A program made the translations under genes and the position numbers. The notes beneath the pieces were generated by a model. That model had not been told where the DNA came from and searched no databases. It saw only the letters and a program-made list of their open reading frames with translations. Shown piece by piece: positions 1 through 11,895 of a stretch of 64,000 nt of DNA. The stretch is from Ziziphus jujuba (Eukaryota > Streptophyta > Magnoliopsida > Rosales > Rhamnaceae): contig NC_083390.1 in the NCBI RefSeq assembly GCF_031755915.1, positions 23,555,001 through 23,619,000 on the forward strand, read 5' to 3'. The first letter of the stretch is position 1; each line of letters begins with the position of its first letter.

Positions 1-1
1 G

Positions 2-280
2 GTTGGAAATAAAGGTTTCTTAAATGTGGCATCTAAGCTTAACGATCTTCACATTTTGAACGTGAAACACGAAAGTGATGTAAACCCAGATAGTCCAACT
101 CAGAAAGACGGTTACTTTCATGTGGGGAAACAGTTGGTCATTACAATGGGTGTGCACAACTTGGACGTTTACAGGCAGGCCATTGGACAATCTCAACAAG
201 CTGAGACTAGCGCCGCCCCTATGTGCCCCGCACCCCCGAAACGATTGAAGATCAATGGTGGTGATGATGAACATAATTAA
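2..280 (+). CDS. PLA1-II-like lipase, C-terminal part (5' end outside window)
   Basis: This is the last part of exon 2 of a class II phospholipase A1 (lipase class 3, alpha/beta hydrolase), an enzyme family that removes the sn-1 acyl chain from glycerolipids. The reading frame enters open at position 2 (codons for VGNKGFLNV) and stops at 278-280. It aligns almost codon for codon with the end of the intact gene at 13606-14901. The catalytic Asp region (NVKHESDVNP) and the catalytic His region (GVHNLDVY) are both present. The nucleophile serine would lie upstream of the window. The C-terminus has a short basic motif (PKRLK) followed by acidic residues, as in the 13606 gene. Nothing in the visible part is broken, so it may be a complete gene cut by the window edge. 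Confidence 0.85.
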   Translation, partial: VGNKGFLNVASKLNDLHILNVKHESDVNPDSPTQKDGYFHVGKQLVITMGVHNLDVYRQAIGQSQQAETSAAPMCPAPPKRLKINGGDDEHN

Positions 281-3245
281 TGATCATATATATATATATA
301 TATATATTATGTAATCTTAATTATTAATAAGTACTTAATTTTATATTATGGTTTTGTAATTTGTGATAATTCGAATAAGCTGTGACTTGGCATGGAAATG
401 ATATGATATGCAAATTAGCTACCTTGGAGAGTTAGCTATAATCACTCTCCCTCTATCTCTCTCTAGATCTTCATGATTCCTTAATTTGTAGAGAATTAGC
501 AGGCTCTTTCTATTTTAAAATGTTAGCCTCCGCGCCCATTTGCGTTAGCAAGTGTTTTTTTTTTTTTTTTTTCATGTACTCTTTTATTGTCTTTCGAATT
601 CAATAAAATATGTATCTTTTTTCCAATAAATTTCGAGGAAATAAAAAAGAACAAAAAAATAGAAAAAAAGAATTAATGTTAGAAAGGGTGTGAATTTTTC
701 AGATATCTTACTTTTTTTTTATATTTATTATAGCTGACAAAAAATATATATTTTTTAATTAATTATAATATATATTTTCTAATTGTGAAATCAAATTTAT
801 TTCATTAATCAAGGACATACTATCTGAGTGGAACATATATATATATATATATATATATGGCATTAAAGAGATTGGCATGCAAGCCCAATTAATTGATGTA
901 TATATATATATATAGACATCGTTACATGTAATATAACCAATACACTAATATAACAAATATTTTAAATAAGCAATCATACATAATTAGGTAGAAAAAACCA
1001 AAAATAAACAATACTTAAAGAATTAGTGACACATGACTCTTCTAATATTTTTCCTTAGTTTTAGATTTTGGTTCCTTGTCTTCTTTTGTTTGTTTTTAGG
1101 TAGTATAACTGAGTCCCAATTATTGGTTTTAATTAATGTCCTTATCTTATGTGTTCTTAGCTAGCATGACGAGTAATTGACTTAATATTTTGTTAACTAC
1201 GAGTGATGATTATCAGATGGAACATAAATTAATATATATATTTAAACTATCACTTTGTATTGTTTGACCATATAACATATACAAAATATTAATTGAATTT
1301 TTAGCCTTGGATTTGAGGCTCACATGTTTTTTGTAGGTTGAATCATTCCAATAATCATGATTTCATCCAGCCTTACGAGTCCGCTAGACAATACTCTATA
1401 TATACATTATTTATTAACTTGATTAACGATTTTTTTTTTTTTAGAGATTTTAATTAGGGATTTGTCTTTTTTCAAGCTTCTAACCTAAAGTATATAATTT
1501 TATGGATTAAATGTAAAAATATAATCTAACAATATTTTCCATCTTACTTATACATATTGAGTTGTTCCCAAAGTGGCTGCATATTTATTGAATCAGCTCG
1601 AAGTTACAAAGCTTATACTCATCATGTCCGTTGTATTGATCGATACCACAATCTCATTCTCCAAATCTTCTATTATTCTTCATATCCAAAATGTGATCAA
1701 TGTTAACTCAAATTCAAAGTTAGAGAGAGAGAGAGAGAGTTAGAAAGAGCAAAAATGAGTTCTCTTTTTGGAGGCTCGTTTATAATTTGATGTGGTTCTT
1801 TGGAAAACACATTATTATATAAACAAGCTTTGGCATTTGTGTTGGCCAAACTATTTATATTTAAAATGCCACTTTTGATAATATAACGGCAATTGGCACA
1901 CCTCGAAAAGCTCTCTGTGCTACTCTAGGTCTCTAACAATCACATGTTAATTATGGCTTTTTTTGGTTATAAAAAGTACTTTCCAAACGGAGGCAATTCA
2001 TAATTTTGTTTGGGTAATTTGGTCATTTAACTTCCAAGGGCGAGTATGGAGTTTTCTTGTACAGGAAAAACAATCACGTACCATTCTTTTAAATGATGGT
2101 GTCAGGATGGCCTTTTACGAATAAACTTAAAAGGATGACAAAATGCCTCGGTGCCCGATCCTTGCAAAGATCTGCATCTAATGGGGCGGGATTCCCCAGT
2201 TAACTAGGGAATTTGGATAGCATTTTCAAACTTTGGCATTTGGCTATGCTTTTCTACTTATAATACAACTTTCACACCCAGATTGTTTCGCCTTTTCAAA
2301 TTAGTCATGCTGTGGCTTATTATTGAGTACGTAATACTATCATTATCTTGTCTGTCAAAATATTAATTAAAAATATAGTATTATTAATTAATTAATTAAT
2401 TAACATATTAATATAATTTAAAAATTAATAAATGAATATTAAATAAATAATTGTTATTAAATATAAAACATATATTCTGGATAAATATATTAATAGATTG
2501 ATGTCTATACTATTGTTGCTCATTATTTAAGCCTGTCAACTAAATAGAACCAGATCAACCAGTCATTAGCATTTTGGTCCCAAAAAAAAAAAAAAAAAAA
2601 TTATAATTTATTGAATCCCTAAAAAGGGATTAAATCATTTATAGATTTTAAGAAAATGAAAATATATTATATTAATTTAGAAATAGATTTGAATCTTTGA
2701 AAACTTGCAAAAGATACGCAAATAAACCACATATATACACAAAGGAATAGAGAGAGAATGAAAAAAAAATAAAAGGTTAAATAAATGAGGTCAGGAAAAC
2801 ATGATGGATTTTTAATCATTTTGCTTTCAAAATTTTGAATTATCTTTGAATAAAAGAAAAAAAAATAGTTAAATAAATGAGATGAGGAAAACATGATGGA
2901 TTTCTCATTATTTTAATTTCACATTTTGAATTATTTATGAATAAAAGATTATTTGATCGATTTTCAGTCAAACATTTATTATCTCTCTTAAGTGTCACCA
3001 TTCTTTTATTGTATTGTAAATAGAAATAAGGATCAATTAGGAATGGTAAAATTTGAGTTTTGGATTTTGTGATTTATCCTTTGTAACGAGTAAGGCTTTT
3101 TATTTTCAATTTGATGAAGATTAATTCAATCTCTAATTTAGTTAAACAAATTGATAATAATTTTATCATGTGGTTACTTTGTTATCTTTCCTCGTAGACT
3201 TTAGTGCTTTTAATATAGCAATAAATTTCTATATTAAAAATTCAT
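281..3245. repeat. PLA1 3' flanking block, copy 1 (reference copy)
   Basis: This is about 3 kb of AT-rich non-coding DNA downstream of the partial PLA1 gene. No convincing gene is present. Pieces of the block recur in the window: 281-735 resembles 14902-15290 (direct), roughly 65-1860 resembles 17213-15470 (inverted), and 1890-3235 resembles about 18565-19905 (direct). Parts also recur downstream of the third PLA1 gene at about 33495-33910 and 35460-36180. It is therefore a PLA1-linked segmental duplication. It contains (TA)n tracts near 284-307, 836-858 and 901-914 and a short (GA)n near 1723-1738. Confidence 0.75.
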
Positions 3246-3249
3246 AGAA

Positions 3250-4655
3250 AAATTTAACGAGTTAGCAATGATGATGTGGCCAAGCTTACGGTACCACATC
3301 ATTTTTTATTCTCCTGTAGAGCTTGTCAATGTTGCAGATACTTCTCTTTCTTGTTATGTTTTTCCTTTAAGCATGTACAAATTTGTATCTATCTTTTCCG
3401 CTTTCATCACTACAAGTACACCTTTAATTATTTTCATGATCTCATCTTGAATATGGGATATGCATCCACTGTTATCTAATTGTCCCAAAGACAATAGATG
3501 TTTCTTCAGGCCTTTCACGTGCCATACCTTCTGGATGGTGCGAACCTTGCCATCATATATCTTCAATTTGACGGTATTAATACCAGCGATCTTTAAGCAT
3601 GATCGTCTCCCATGAATACAGATTCTCCTGAGATAGGTTCGTATTGGTGGAACCATTCTCTTCGGATGGTCATATGCCATGTTGCTCATGAGTCCGTAAG
3701 CCAAACATCGGTGAATTTTCTTCTCCCTTCAGTAACTATTGTTGCTTCGCTGTATAAAATTTTACCATCATCTGAGGTACTTGCCATACAACCTTGAACT
3801 TTTGATGACTCAGCATCTTTTCCTTTGGCTTTTTCGTTCCTTTTGAGATGCCAATACTCCTTTTTATAGTGCATTTTCTGGCCACAGTGATGACACTTGA
3901 CATTCTTTTTATTTTTGGATTTTGATCTACTCTGATTTTGACTCCCACTGGGGCCACATTCCGTTAATCTCCCTCTTATCATCGTCAAAGCTTCAACTTG
4001 TTGTGAGCTTCCCAATCTATCTGCTTTGGTATTGCACCGACTTTCTTAATCTTCAAAAACCGCAGCTACAATATCATTGAAGACTAAAATTTCTATGTTG
4101 TTGGTTATATTGACAATGAATTGATCATACGAATCAGGTAGACTTTGAAGTAGAATTTCAGCATGTTCACCCGTGTCTACATTATGCCCCATTGCTGTGA
4201 GATGTGAAAATAAAGTATTAAGAGTGTTGATGTGGTCTATCACAATAGTTGACTCCTTCATCCAAAGAGTGTAAAGCCTTCTCTTTAAAAATATTTTGTT
4301 GTGTAGTGATTTGGCCTCGTATAATTTTGTCAAAGTGTCTCATATTTGTTTTGCCGTCTTTTTCTTCGTCACGCTTGACAATACTTCATCGACTAGTGCT
4401 AAATGCAGATTAACAATAGCATTGCCATCCATCTTGTACCACTTACTGTCATTAAGAAACTCTGCAGGCCTTTCTCCAATTGCTGCCAAGTAGTTATCTT
4501 TTCTCAAAACTGCTCTTTTATTCTCATTTTCCACAATGAGAAATTATTCCCATTGAATTTTTCTATTTCGTACTTCGCCATCATTGTCGAAGATGCCTCT
4601 TTTCCACTATCTGAATCTCACAAAAATTTGGCTATAAACCAGGTTCTGATACCAC
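3250..4655 (-). mobile_element. Ty1/Copia retrotransposon fragment A: gag to early pol, degenerate
   Basis: Read on the minus strand this is PBS, gag, then the start of pol. The gag part (about 4534-4030) has the plant UBN2-type region (LHLALVDEVLSS, SLHNKIFLKRRLYTL, LPDSYDQFIVNI). A CCHC knuckle follows near 3905-3860 with its last cysteine changed to Tyr (CHHCGQKMHYKKEYW). A protease-like start WLTDS is near 3690, and a pre-integrase stretch (VWHVKGLKKHLLSLGQL) lies at about 3550-3480. Integrase, RT and RNase H are missing; the sequence returns to the PLA1 flank near 3245. Breaks include a TGA at about 4340 where copy B encodes Trp (KEIWDTL), and frame changes near 4030 and 3700. It cannot encode functional proteins. 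Confidence 0.8.
4643..4654 (-). other. Primer binding site of Copia fragment A
   Basis: On the minus strand this reads TGGTATCAGAAC, one mismatch from the usual initiator-tRNA-Met complementary site TGGTATCAGAGC. It lies one base inside the LTR edge, which begins with TG at 4656 in plus coordinates. It fixes the element orientation as minus. Confidence 0.8.
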
Positions 4656-5332
4656 TGTTAGAAAATTGTGGTATGAGATATACAATTGCAGCTGAAGTAG
4701 AAATTATAAAAATGAGAAATTTAGGTGTAAAAATACTCAAATAAGATACATATAAAAAACTTGGCAATTATACAAAGATTTTATTATAGCAAAAGAATAT
4801 AATAACTTTCCTCTAAAATAAGGTAAGTCTCTTTTATTTTATCTCTAATACTCTTCTTCTTTCTCTCTGCTTTGTTATGTTTCTCACACCAAGAATGGAA
4901 ACGGATTGCTGCAAAAATGGGGTGAGGACTTGAAGTATTGAAAGTATGTATGGTAGTAACAAAGAGAAAAGGTGAAATTGAATTCGTTTTGCAAGCTATC
5001 ATGACATCTTTGATTTGACCTTTTTTTTATATATTTTTTTAATTGATTTCCAGCCTTTCACAGCCTTAGTAAAAGGGAGAGGAAGCTTTTTCGCCTATAT
5101 GTGGAAGCAATAAATACTTGCACTACCAATTGCCGCCTATATGTGAAAGTAGTAAGGACAATAAATACCTACACTACCAATTGCCACCTATATGTGAAAG
5201 CAGTAAATACCTATACTACCAATTGTGAAACCACTTAGGGAGAGGAAGCTTGCTGTCTATATGTGAAAGCAATAAATACCTGCACTACCAATTGTGAAAG
5301 CAGTAAATACCTGCACTACCAATTTGACTTTG
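4656..5332 (-). repeat. Copia LTR-adjacent sequence A ending in a 43-bp minisatellite
   Basis: From the PBS-side edge at 4656 this sequence is shared with the copy starting at 6523, including the start tgttag(a/g)aaattgtggt and the later stretch with ttgattccagcctttcac-like sequence. From about 5085 to 5330 it turns into an irregular tandem repeat of about 43 bp, with unit core CCTATATGTGAAAGCAGTAA followed by a stretch ending CTGCACTACCAATT. The outer LTR edge could not be found, so it is unclear whether the minisatellite lies inside the LTR. No gene is seen. Confidence 0.65.
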
Positions 5333-5960
5333 TCAACATCATTTTTAGCCAAACAAGTGGTGTTACTGCCACAATACATATATCAATTGGCCATGATAGG
5401 CTTCATTTGAATCATATGCTATTGCCAACTTGTTTTTGAGTATATAAGGGAGAGAGAGAGAGAGGAAAGGGTACAGTTGCAACATATATGAGGAACTAAT
5501 TCTTTCTTTATTATTGAAATAGATAATTGAAACTTTGAAAGTACATATATATATATATGAAAATTCTATGATGAGGACGGTCTGCATGAGGACCGCAGTA
5601 TTAGTGACAGTTTTTCATAGTATTAACAACGGTTTTTTAGAAAATCATCACCAATACTATGAAAAACTATCACCAATACTGTGGTCCGCATGAGGACCGT
5701 CCGCACCATAGACGGACTGTATATATATATATATATATAATTATATCTATAGTTCTAGATTCTAGAGCTTTAATGGCCATGTATATGTATGTTAACTGGA
5801 GAAAGAAAAGGGAAATTTCTTATCTCCATATTTATTTTTTTTTTTTGGGGTCAACTATACATTTCCACGTTTAAATGAATTCCACAAGACTAGGATTAAA
5901 TAAAAAATGTAGATAGTATTAGAACTTGTACTTTACCGAGTAGTTTGCTTGATTTAAAAA
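5333..5960 (+). repeat. PLA1-upstream-like block, copy A (split by a MITE)
   Basis: This non-coding stretch is closely similar to 12055-12560. Both share caacatcat, gccatgataggcttcattt, catatgctatt, and ggaactaattctttcttt in the same order, then a segment around ctagagctttaatggccatg. A weaker third match (catatgctattgcc followed by an AGCGACGAAGT/ACGGCGAAGT-like stretch) lies at 13325-13382, just upstream of the intact PLA1 gene. The block is therefore probably derived from PLA1 upstream sequence. Copy A contains the 161-bp MITE at 5559-5719; the corresponding place in the other copy is empty. Confidence 0.6.
5559..5719. mobile_element. 161-bp palindromic MITE, copy 1 (MULE-like)
   Basis: The two halves are near-perfect inverted repeats (ctatgatgaggacggtct at the left, matched by the complement of gaccgtccgcaccatag at the right). 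The insert is flanked by tatatatat at 5550-5558 and 5720-5728, consistent with a 9-bp target duplication. The paralogous block at about 12300-12325 lacks the element and reads straight through the (TA)n. A second copy of identical length is at 15712-15872. Size, palindromic structure and 9-10 bp duplication fit a Mutator-derived MITE; this class assignment is inferred. Confidence 0.85.
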
Positions 5961-5983
5961 AAAAAAAAGTATTAGAACTTAAC

Positions 5984-6522
5984 AATGAGTTTATCATACG
6001 AATCAGGTAGACTTTGACGTAGAATTTCAGCACGTTCACCTGTGTCTACGTTATGCCCCATTGCTGTGAGATATGAAAATAAATTATTAAGAGTGTTGAT
6101 GTGGTCAATCACAGTAGTTGACTCTATCATCCGAAGAGTGTAAAGCCTTCTCTTTAAGAATATTTTATTGTGTAGTGATTTGACCTCGTATAATTTTGTC
6201 AGAGTGTCCCATATTTCTTTTGCTGTCTTTTTCTCCACCACGCTTGACAATACTTCGTCGACTAATGCTAGATGCAGATTAACAATAGCATCGCCATCTA
6301 TCTCGTTCCACTTGCCGTTGTCAAGGAACTCCATAGGCCTTTCTCCAATTGCCGCCAAGTAGTTATCTTTTCTTAAAACTGCTTTTATTCTCATATTCTA
6401 CAATGAGAAATCATTCCCATTAAATTTTTCTATTTCGTACTTTGCCGCCATTGTTGAAGATGCCTCTTTTCCACTATCTCGATCTCACAAAAAAATGGCT
6501 ATAAACCAAGCTCTTATACCAC
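5984..6522 (-). mobile_element. Copia gag fragment B (tandem-duplicated copy)
   Basis: This is a second copy of the UBN2-type gag region, read on the minus strand from about 6394 to 5984, nearly identical to 4534-4100. The frame is open across the site where copy A has a stop. It ends abruptly inside gag at LPDSYDKLIV, where it joins the end of the preceding block near 5970. The PBS-like site lies at 6510-6521 (one further mismatch) and the LTR-edge TG at 6523. It is a non-functional fragment that moved as part of a tandem duplication rather than as an independent insertion. Confidence 0.8.
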
Positions 6523-7433
6523 TGTTAGGAAATTGTGGTATGAGACATACAATTACAACTGATGTAGAAATTATAAAAATGAGAAATTTGTGTGTAAAAA
6601 TACTCAAATAAAATATATATAAAATAATTAGCAATTGTAGAAAGATTTGATTATAGCAAAAGAATATAATAATTTCTCTCTAAAATAAGGAGAATACAAT
6701 TGATAATATCCTCTCTTTTATAAAGAAGAAAAATACACTCTCTCTTACAAAGGAAAGACACAAGTATTTAGTAAAGACTCTTTTATTCTCTCTTTAATAC
6801 TTTCCTTCTTTGTCTCTGCTTTCTATGTTTCTCATACCAAGAATGGAAACAGCTTGCTTCAAAAATGGGATGAGGAATTGAAGTATGAAAGTATGTAGGG
6901 TGGTAACAAAGAAAAGAAAGTGAAATTGAATTCCTTTTGCAAGCTATCATGACATCTTGACTTGACCCTTTTTTTTTATTTTTTAATTGATTTCCAGCCT
7001 TTCACCGCCTTAGTAAAAGAGAGAGGAAGCTTGCCGCCTATATGTGAAAGCAATAAATACCTGCACTACCAATTGCCGCCGATAAGTGAAAGCAGTAAAT
7101 ACCTGCACTACCAATTGTAAAAGCAATAAGGGAGAGGAAGATTGCTACCTATATGTGAAAACTAAATACCTGCACTACCAATTGCCGCCTATATGTGAAA
7201 GTAGTAAATACCTACACTACCAATTGTGAAAGCAGTAAGGGAGAGGAAGATTGCCTCCTATATGCGAAAGCACTAAATACTTGCGCTACCAATTGCCGCC
7301 TATATGTGAAAGCAGTGAGGGAGAGGAAGCTTAACACCTATATGTGAAAGCAGTAAATACATGCACTACCAATTGCCGCCTATATGTGAAAGCAATAAAT
7401 CCTTGCACTACCAATTGTGAAAGCAATAAGGGA
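6523..7433. repeat. Copia LTR-adjacent sequence B and 43-bp minisatellite
   Basis: The first about 500 bp parallel 4656-5085. From about 7029 to 7433 there are roughly ten irregular copies of the 43-bp unit (core CCTATATGTGAAAGCAGTAA), sometimes with an extra GGGAGAGGAAG spacer. The array is interrupted at 7434 by the CACTA element and resumes at 11896-12050. No coding region is seen. Confidence 0.75.
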
Positions 7434-9744
7434 CACTACAAGAAATTCACCTTTTATTGACAAAACAAAATTGTCGGAAAAAACATAAAATTCGTCGATA
7501 AATGTTTTACCGACAAAAATAAATTTGTCGACAATGTCGTCGCTTATGCCTCTTCTGCAATTGTATTTACTGATAAATTTTTAATTTTTACTGGCTAAAA
7601 CTTTTCCTGACAAAAATTTAGTTTTCTCGCCAAAAAACTATTTCCAACAAATCTAAAATTGTCGATAAAAGATTTTGGCGACAGAGTTTAACATATGGAA
7701 AACGATTTTTATATTGTTGAAAATTTAATTAGCAATGAAAATATTTTGTTGGCAATAAGTAATTTGCCATCAAAAATAAAATTCATCGGCAAAGGTTGAT
7801 TTTAGCAACGAAAAAAGTTTGCTGGCAATAGAAATGTTTCTGACGAATTAAAGGTTGGCAGGAAAATATTTAACTTTTAGCAACGAAATTCTTTTGTCAA
7901 CAAAGGTCTTTCTAAAATTTTTTTAAAATATTACAAATAATTTATTTTTATAAATTTTATTATCTGTATAACAAATCTGAACATAATATTTATTTGTTTA
8001 CATACAGACAAAGAACATAAAATCAGGAACATGTGTACGTAGATTTATTGACATGTATAGTGGGACCTAGAAATCTCAGTTTTATTAATTAAATCGCCTA
8101 AATAGTATCAAGCAGCTAAATGCAAATGCCACATTATCTCCATCTCTAGCACTTCTAGGCTTTTGGATCTTGTACAATCGAAGTAACAACAAGTCCTGTA
8201 ACAAAAGCAGAAGAAGAAAAAGAAAGAATAAGCCAAAAATATACCAAGGGAATTTCTAGATAAGGATATTTTATGTTTATCCCTTTATTTATTAGTCAAA
8301 TTTTCTAAGTTCAGATATTGAAAAATCTCCCATTCATTGTTTACCTGATGTAGCGTTGTGTACACTCCCATCCAACTTGTTGTTAGAAACGTCTCTGGTA
8401 AGTCATAAAATGCTAACGATTAGAGAGAATTTCAGAATGAATTTTCAAGAAAATATTAAAGGCAATATTGAAAAGCTAAGTATAAAAAATGGAAGAAAGA
8501 TTAGTCATGTGTGTGTATATATATATATATATATATGAGTTCCTTACATGATCCTGATTACAGCCAAGGGAACAAGCCCAAGAATCTCAGTTGGTATGGT
8601 GCCAGTAAGATTTTACTCTTCAAATTCCTACAGAAGAAGATAATCATCTCAGATATATCTATATATATATATATATATATAGATATCACCAAAATCCTAT
8701 ATTATACATATTCTACAAGTAGTTTCTCATAAAAGATCATGAAATTAATGTAAACTTACAAGTTCTGTAAAGATGCCAACTGGCCAAGAGATACTGGAAT
8801 GGATCCAGTGAGATTATTGGTAGACAAGTCCCTGTAATTAGACAATTCAACCACAAAATAAAAAACACATTAATTTTTAACTTTATTTTCCTTTAAAAAA
8901 AAAAAAAAAAAAGGCATGTCATTTCATTGCTTTATGTAATTACTTTTTTCGCTTTAAGTATCAAAGATTAATTTGATATATATCACAAGAACTTCAAGGC
9001 AGTCAAGTTCCCAAAAGAATCTAGGATGGGGCCTGTAAGTGTATTTTGTTGCAGCTCCAAACGGATGAGATTCTTCAAATGACCAATCTCACTTGGAATG
9101 GTTCCATTAACGTTATTGCCAAATACCACGCTGCGTGCGTGCATGCCACCAAAAAAAAAAATAATAATAAAATAAAATATTAATTTCCATAAAAAATCAA
9201 ACATACTTCGAAATAAAACAAGGATCTACTCATATCACATCACTAAAGCACGAACAATATTAATATAGATAGAGAACATAGAAGTCTAATGCTATAAAAC
9301 TTGAATCCAATTACCTATTTCTGCATTCTTAGTTTGTAGAAGAACAACAAAGGCCAAAAGTTATCCTAATGCACATTTGCTTGTGTAATTTACTAATGTA
9401 CGTAATTAGTTTATATACTTCTTGAGAAAAGGTCATATCAATTGCCAAGCAACACTTTTCATGGTTAGCTAGTCAAGTTTTAAAGTCTGCCAATCCAACC
9501 TCAAAATCTAGCCTGCAACAGGACAGTAAATTAGTATGCAAATCACTATCAATCGAAATAAATAGATGGTCTCAAAAGGTAACCATAATGTTCTGCATAG
9601 TCAGGACTTTGTTGAATTTTGAGACTTATATTTCTTTCAATGATACGTTCATCATTGCATATTGTTTCCAGAAAGATAATCTGCAATGAAACATATCAAA
9701 TATACATGTCAACAAAAAAATATGCCAGCAGCTCAAAAATAGCT

Positions 9745-9778
<34 letters not shown>

Positions 9779-10322
9779 CAGAACTATCTACCAATATGTC
9801 CATGGTACCTTGCATTTTCCTTCAGCCATTTCATCAGCATATTCCTTCTTTTCTTGGTACTGTTTGTAGCATCAAATATTCCAACCTAAAAACAACTAAA
9901 GTTGATGAAATGAAAACACCAGGAAGAACCACAAAGAATGATAACATTCAACATCAAAGGATATTGCCCACTATTACATCTCTGTCAAGGAAAAAAAATA
10001 AAAATAGTAAAAACAATAAAGAAAATCATCCCACATATATTATTTTTAAGTATTTTGCATTAATATTGATCCCTCCCCCCATTATACAGAGTCCCACACG
10101 ACCAAAACTGAGAAAAGAGAAATCAGACCGGATTCCAGATTTTTATTTGGTTTGGGTTTTTCTCCAAACAGATTGAAGGCGGTGTCCAAACAGCACAACA
10201 CGTAAACCCCACCACGCTCCTGAGTTTCTCTCTCTCTCTCTCTCTCTGAAAATAAAACCACCTAAATTGCCAAACGCTGCCAACCACTCGTCTCTCTCTC
10301 TCTGTCGCACCTCCATTTCTGG

Positions 10323-10355
<33 letters not shown>

Positions 10356-11892
10356 TTTCTACATACTCATACGCTGTTTCTTTGATTTCTGGGAAAAAAA
10401 AAAAGCCCAAATGACCATCAGACCAAACATCAGAGAGCACTGACCTGTAGAACCGCAACGGCAACCTTCAGAACACTTACACCAGGGCACACCAGCAGAT
10501 CGGCAGCACCTGCAGATAAATAAAAAAAAATAAAAAATAAAAAAAGAAACAGAAATTGAAATAGAAATTCAAAGATAAATCCGAAGAAGAAATTGAAAGA
10601 GAACCCGCAGGTGATTTGCTTAGCTTCAACCTTTTGGAGATGCTGATTTGCTTGAGGTGGAAAAGGATTTTGCCTTAAACAAAAATAAATAAATAAATAA
10701 ATAACATGGAGAGAAAAAAAGAGAGATGAACGAGATGTAGGTTAGAGATGAAAGAAAGATGCTGATTCATTTATCGCATTTTTATTTATTCTATATTTGT
10801 TTCAAAAAAGCGAGAGAGTTGCTGGCGGGAGCTGGTGGCGCCCAAAAAAAAAAATTTACTATTGCCGACAATTTATTTAAATTCTCGCTAAAAATTAAAA
10901 CTATTCCCGTCAAAATTGTATAGTTTGTCGGCAATAGATACTTTGCCCACAAAAATTTAAATTTGTTGGTAAAAATATCCTTTGCCACGTTTCCTTTATA
11001 TATGTATATATATATAACACTAATGTATAAATAATGCAATTAATTTTTTTAACATAAAAAAACACTATTAATAATAATGATATATATATATATACACTAT
11101 TATTATTAACAATACTATTATTAATAATCCAGTATTAACAGTGTAGTATTAACAATGCTACTACACTAATGTAGTAGTATTGACAATGCTAATATATATA
11201 CACTACACTAATGTAGTATTAATAATACTACTATTAATAATAATAATAGTACATATGTATATATATATATATAGTTACACATAATTATAACACTAACTGT
11301 TAAATAGTGTATCTAATTTTTAACATAAAAAAATTTACATATACATACCACAAAAATCCAAAGCAAAGATGAAAAAATTAAATATTTAAGATTGTCCCAA
11401 AAAATACATTTAAAAAAAAATAAAATTCCATAATTTTTGCAGACAAAACTTGAAAATTTTGTTGGCAAAAATGACTTTCGCAGAGGAAATATTAAGTTTT
11501 GGCGAACAATGTTTATTGTATTACCAATAAAATAAAGTACTATTAATAATAATAATATTATATTTGACCTTTTACTGCAATAGTTTAGTTTTTACCGACC
11601 ATGTATAGGTCGTCGCTAAAAGGTATCATTTTTGCCAACTACAAAATTTGATTTCGTTGGAAAATGATCGTCTTTTGCTAACAGTATTTACTTTCGTCGG
11701 TAAAAGTTTATCCAATAGCGACAAAATTGTGCATTTGTCGTTAAAAGATAACATTTGCCGACGACTTGTTGGTTTCGTCGCCAAAAGTTATTTTTTACCG
11801 ACAAATGTTTTTCGCCTCTAAATGTTTTTTTTTGCGACGATGTTTTTTTGCTGGTAAAAATTTTGTCGGAAAAAGACAATTTTCTTATAATG
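7434..11892. mobile_element. CACTA (En/Spm-type) non-autonomous transposon, 4.46 kb
   Basis: The left end is CACTACAAGAAA at 7434; the right end is TTCTTATAATG ending at 11892, the complement of CATTATAAGAA, so the termini match with two transitions. The 3-bp target GGA occurs at 7431-7433 and 11893-11895, as expected for the family. Removing the element rebuilds an uninterrupted minisatellite unit (aagcaataaggga then gaggaag), a sequence also present near 7125-7140. Subterminal regions (7470-7920 and about 10850-11880) are dense in short TGTCGG/CCGACA-type motifs in both orientations. No transposase ORF is visible. The interior carries host LRR exons (8345-9130) and upstream-like sequence with (CT)n and poly(A/T) tracts. 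A possible further exon of about 18 codons lies near 9795-9850 on the minus strand, unidentified. Confidence 0.9.
8345..9130 (-). pseudogene. Captured leucine-rich-repeat gene fragment inside the CACTA element
   Basis: Four minus-strand exons can be read with splice signals and matching phase: 9130-8987 (144 nt, two repeats, NGTIPSEIGHLKNLIRLEL then NTLTGPILDSFGNLT), 8831-8760 (72 nt, DLSTNNLTGSIPVSLGQLA), 8627-8548 (80 nt, TGTIPTEILGLVPLAV) and 8394-8345 (50 nt, DVSNNKLDGSV). One 72-nt exon per 24-residue repeat is the pattern of SERK-like and small secreted LRR genes. The third exon has a one-base shift relative to the repeat consensus, and no signal peptide, membrane segment or kinase is seen, so it is a broken fragment. 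Kept introns show capture at the DNA level. The donor gene is not in this window. Confidence 0.75.
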
Positions 11893-11895
11893 GGA

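Noticed and set aside
9619..10464. Plus-strand 185-codon and minus-strand 113-codon ORFs inside the CACTA element
   Set aside because: Both are built on poly(T), poly(A) and (CT)n runs with no recognisable domain. The region is better read as captured leader or intron DNA.
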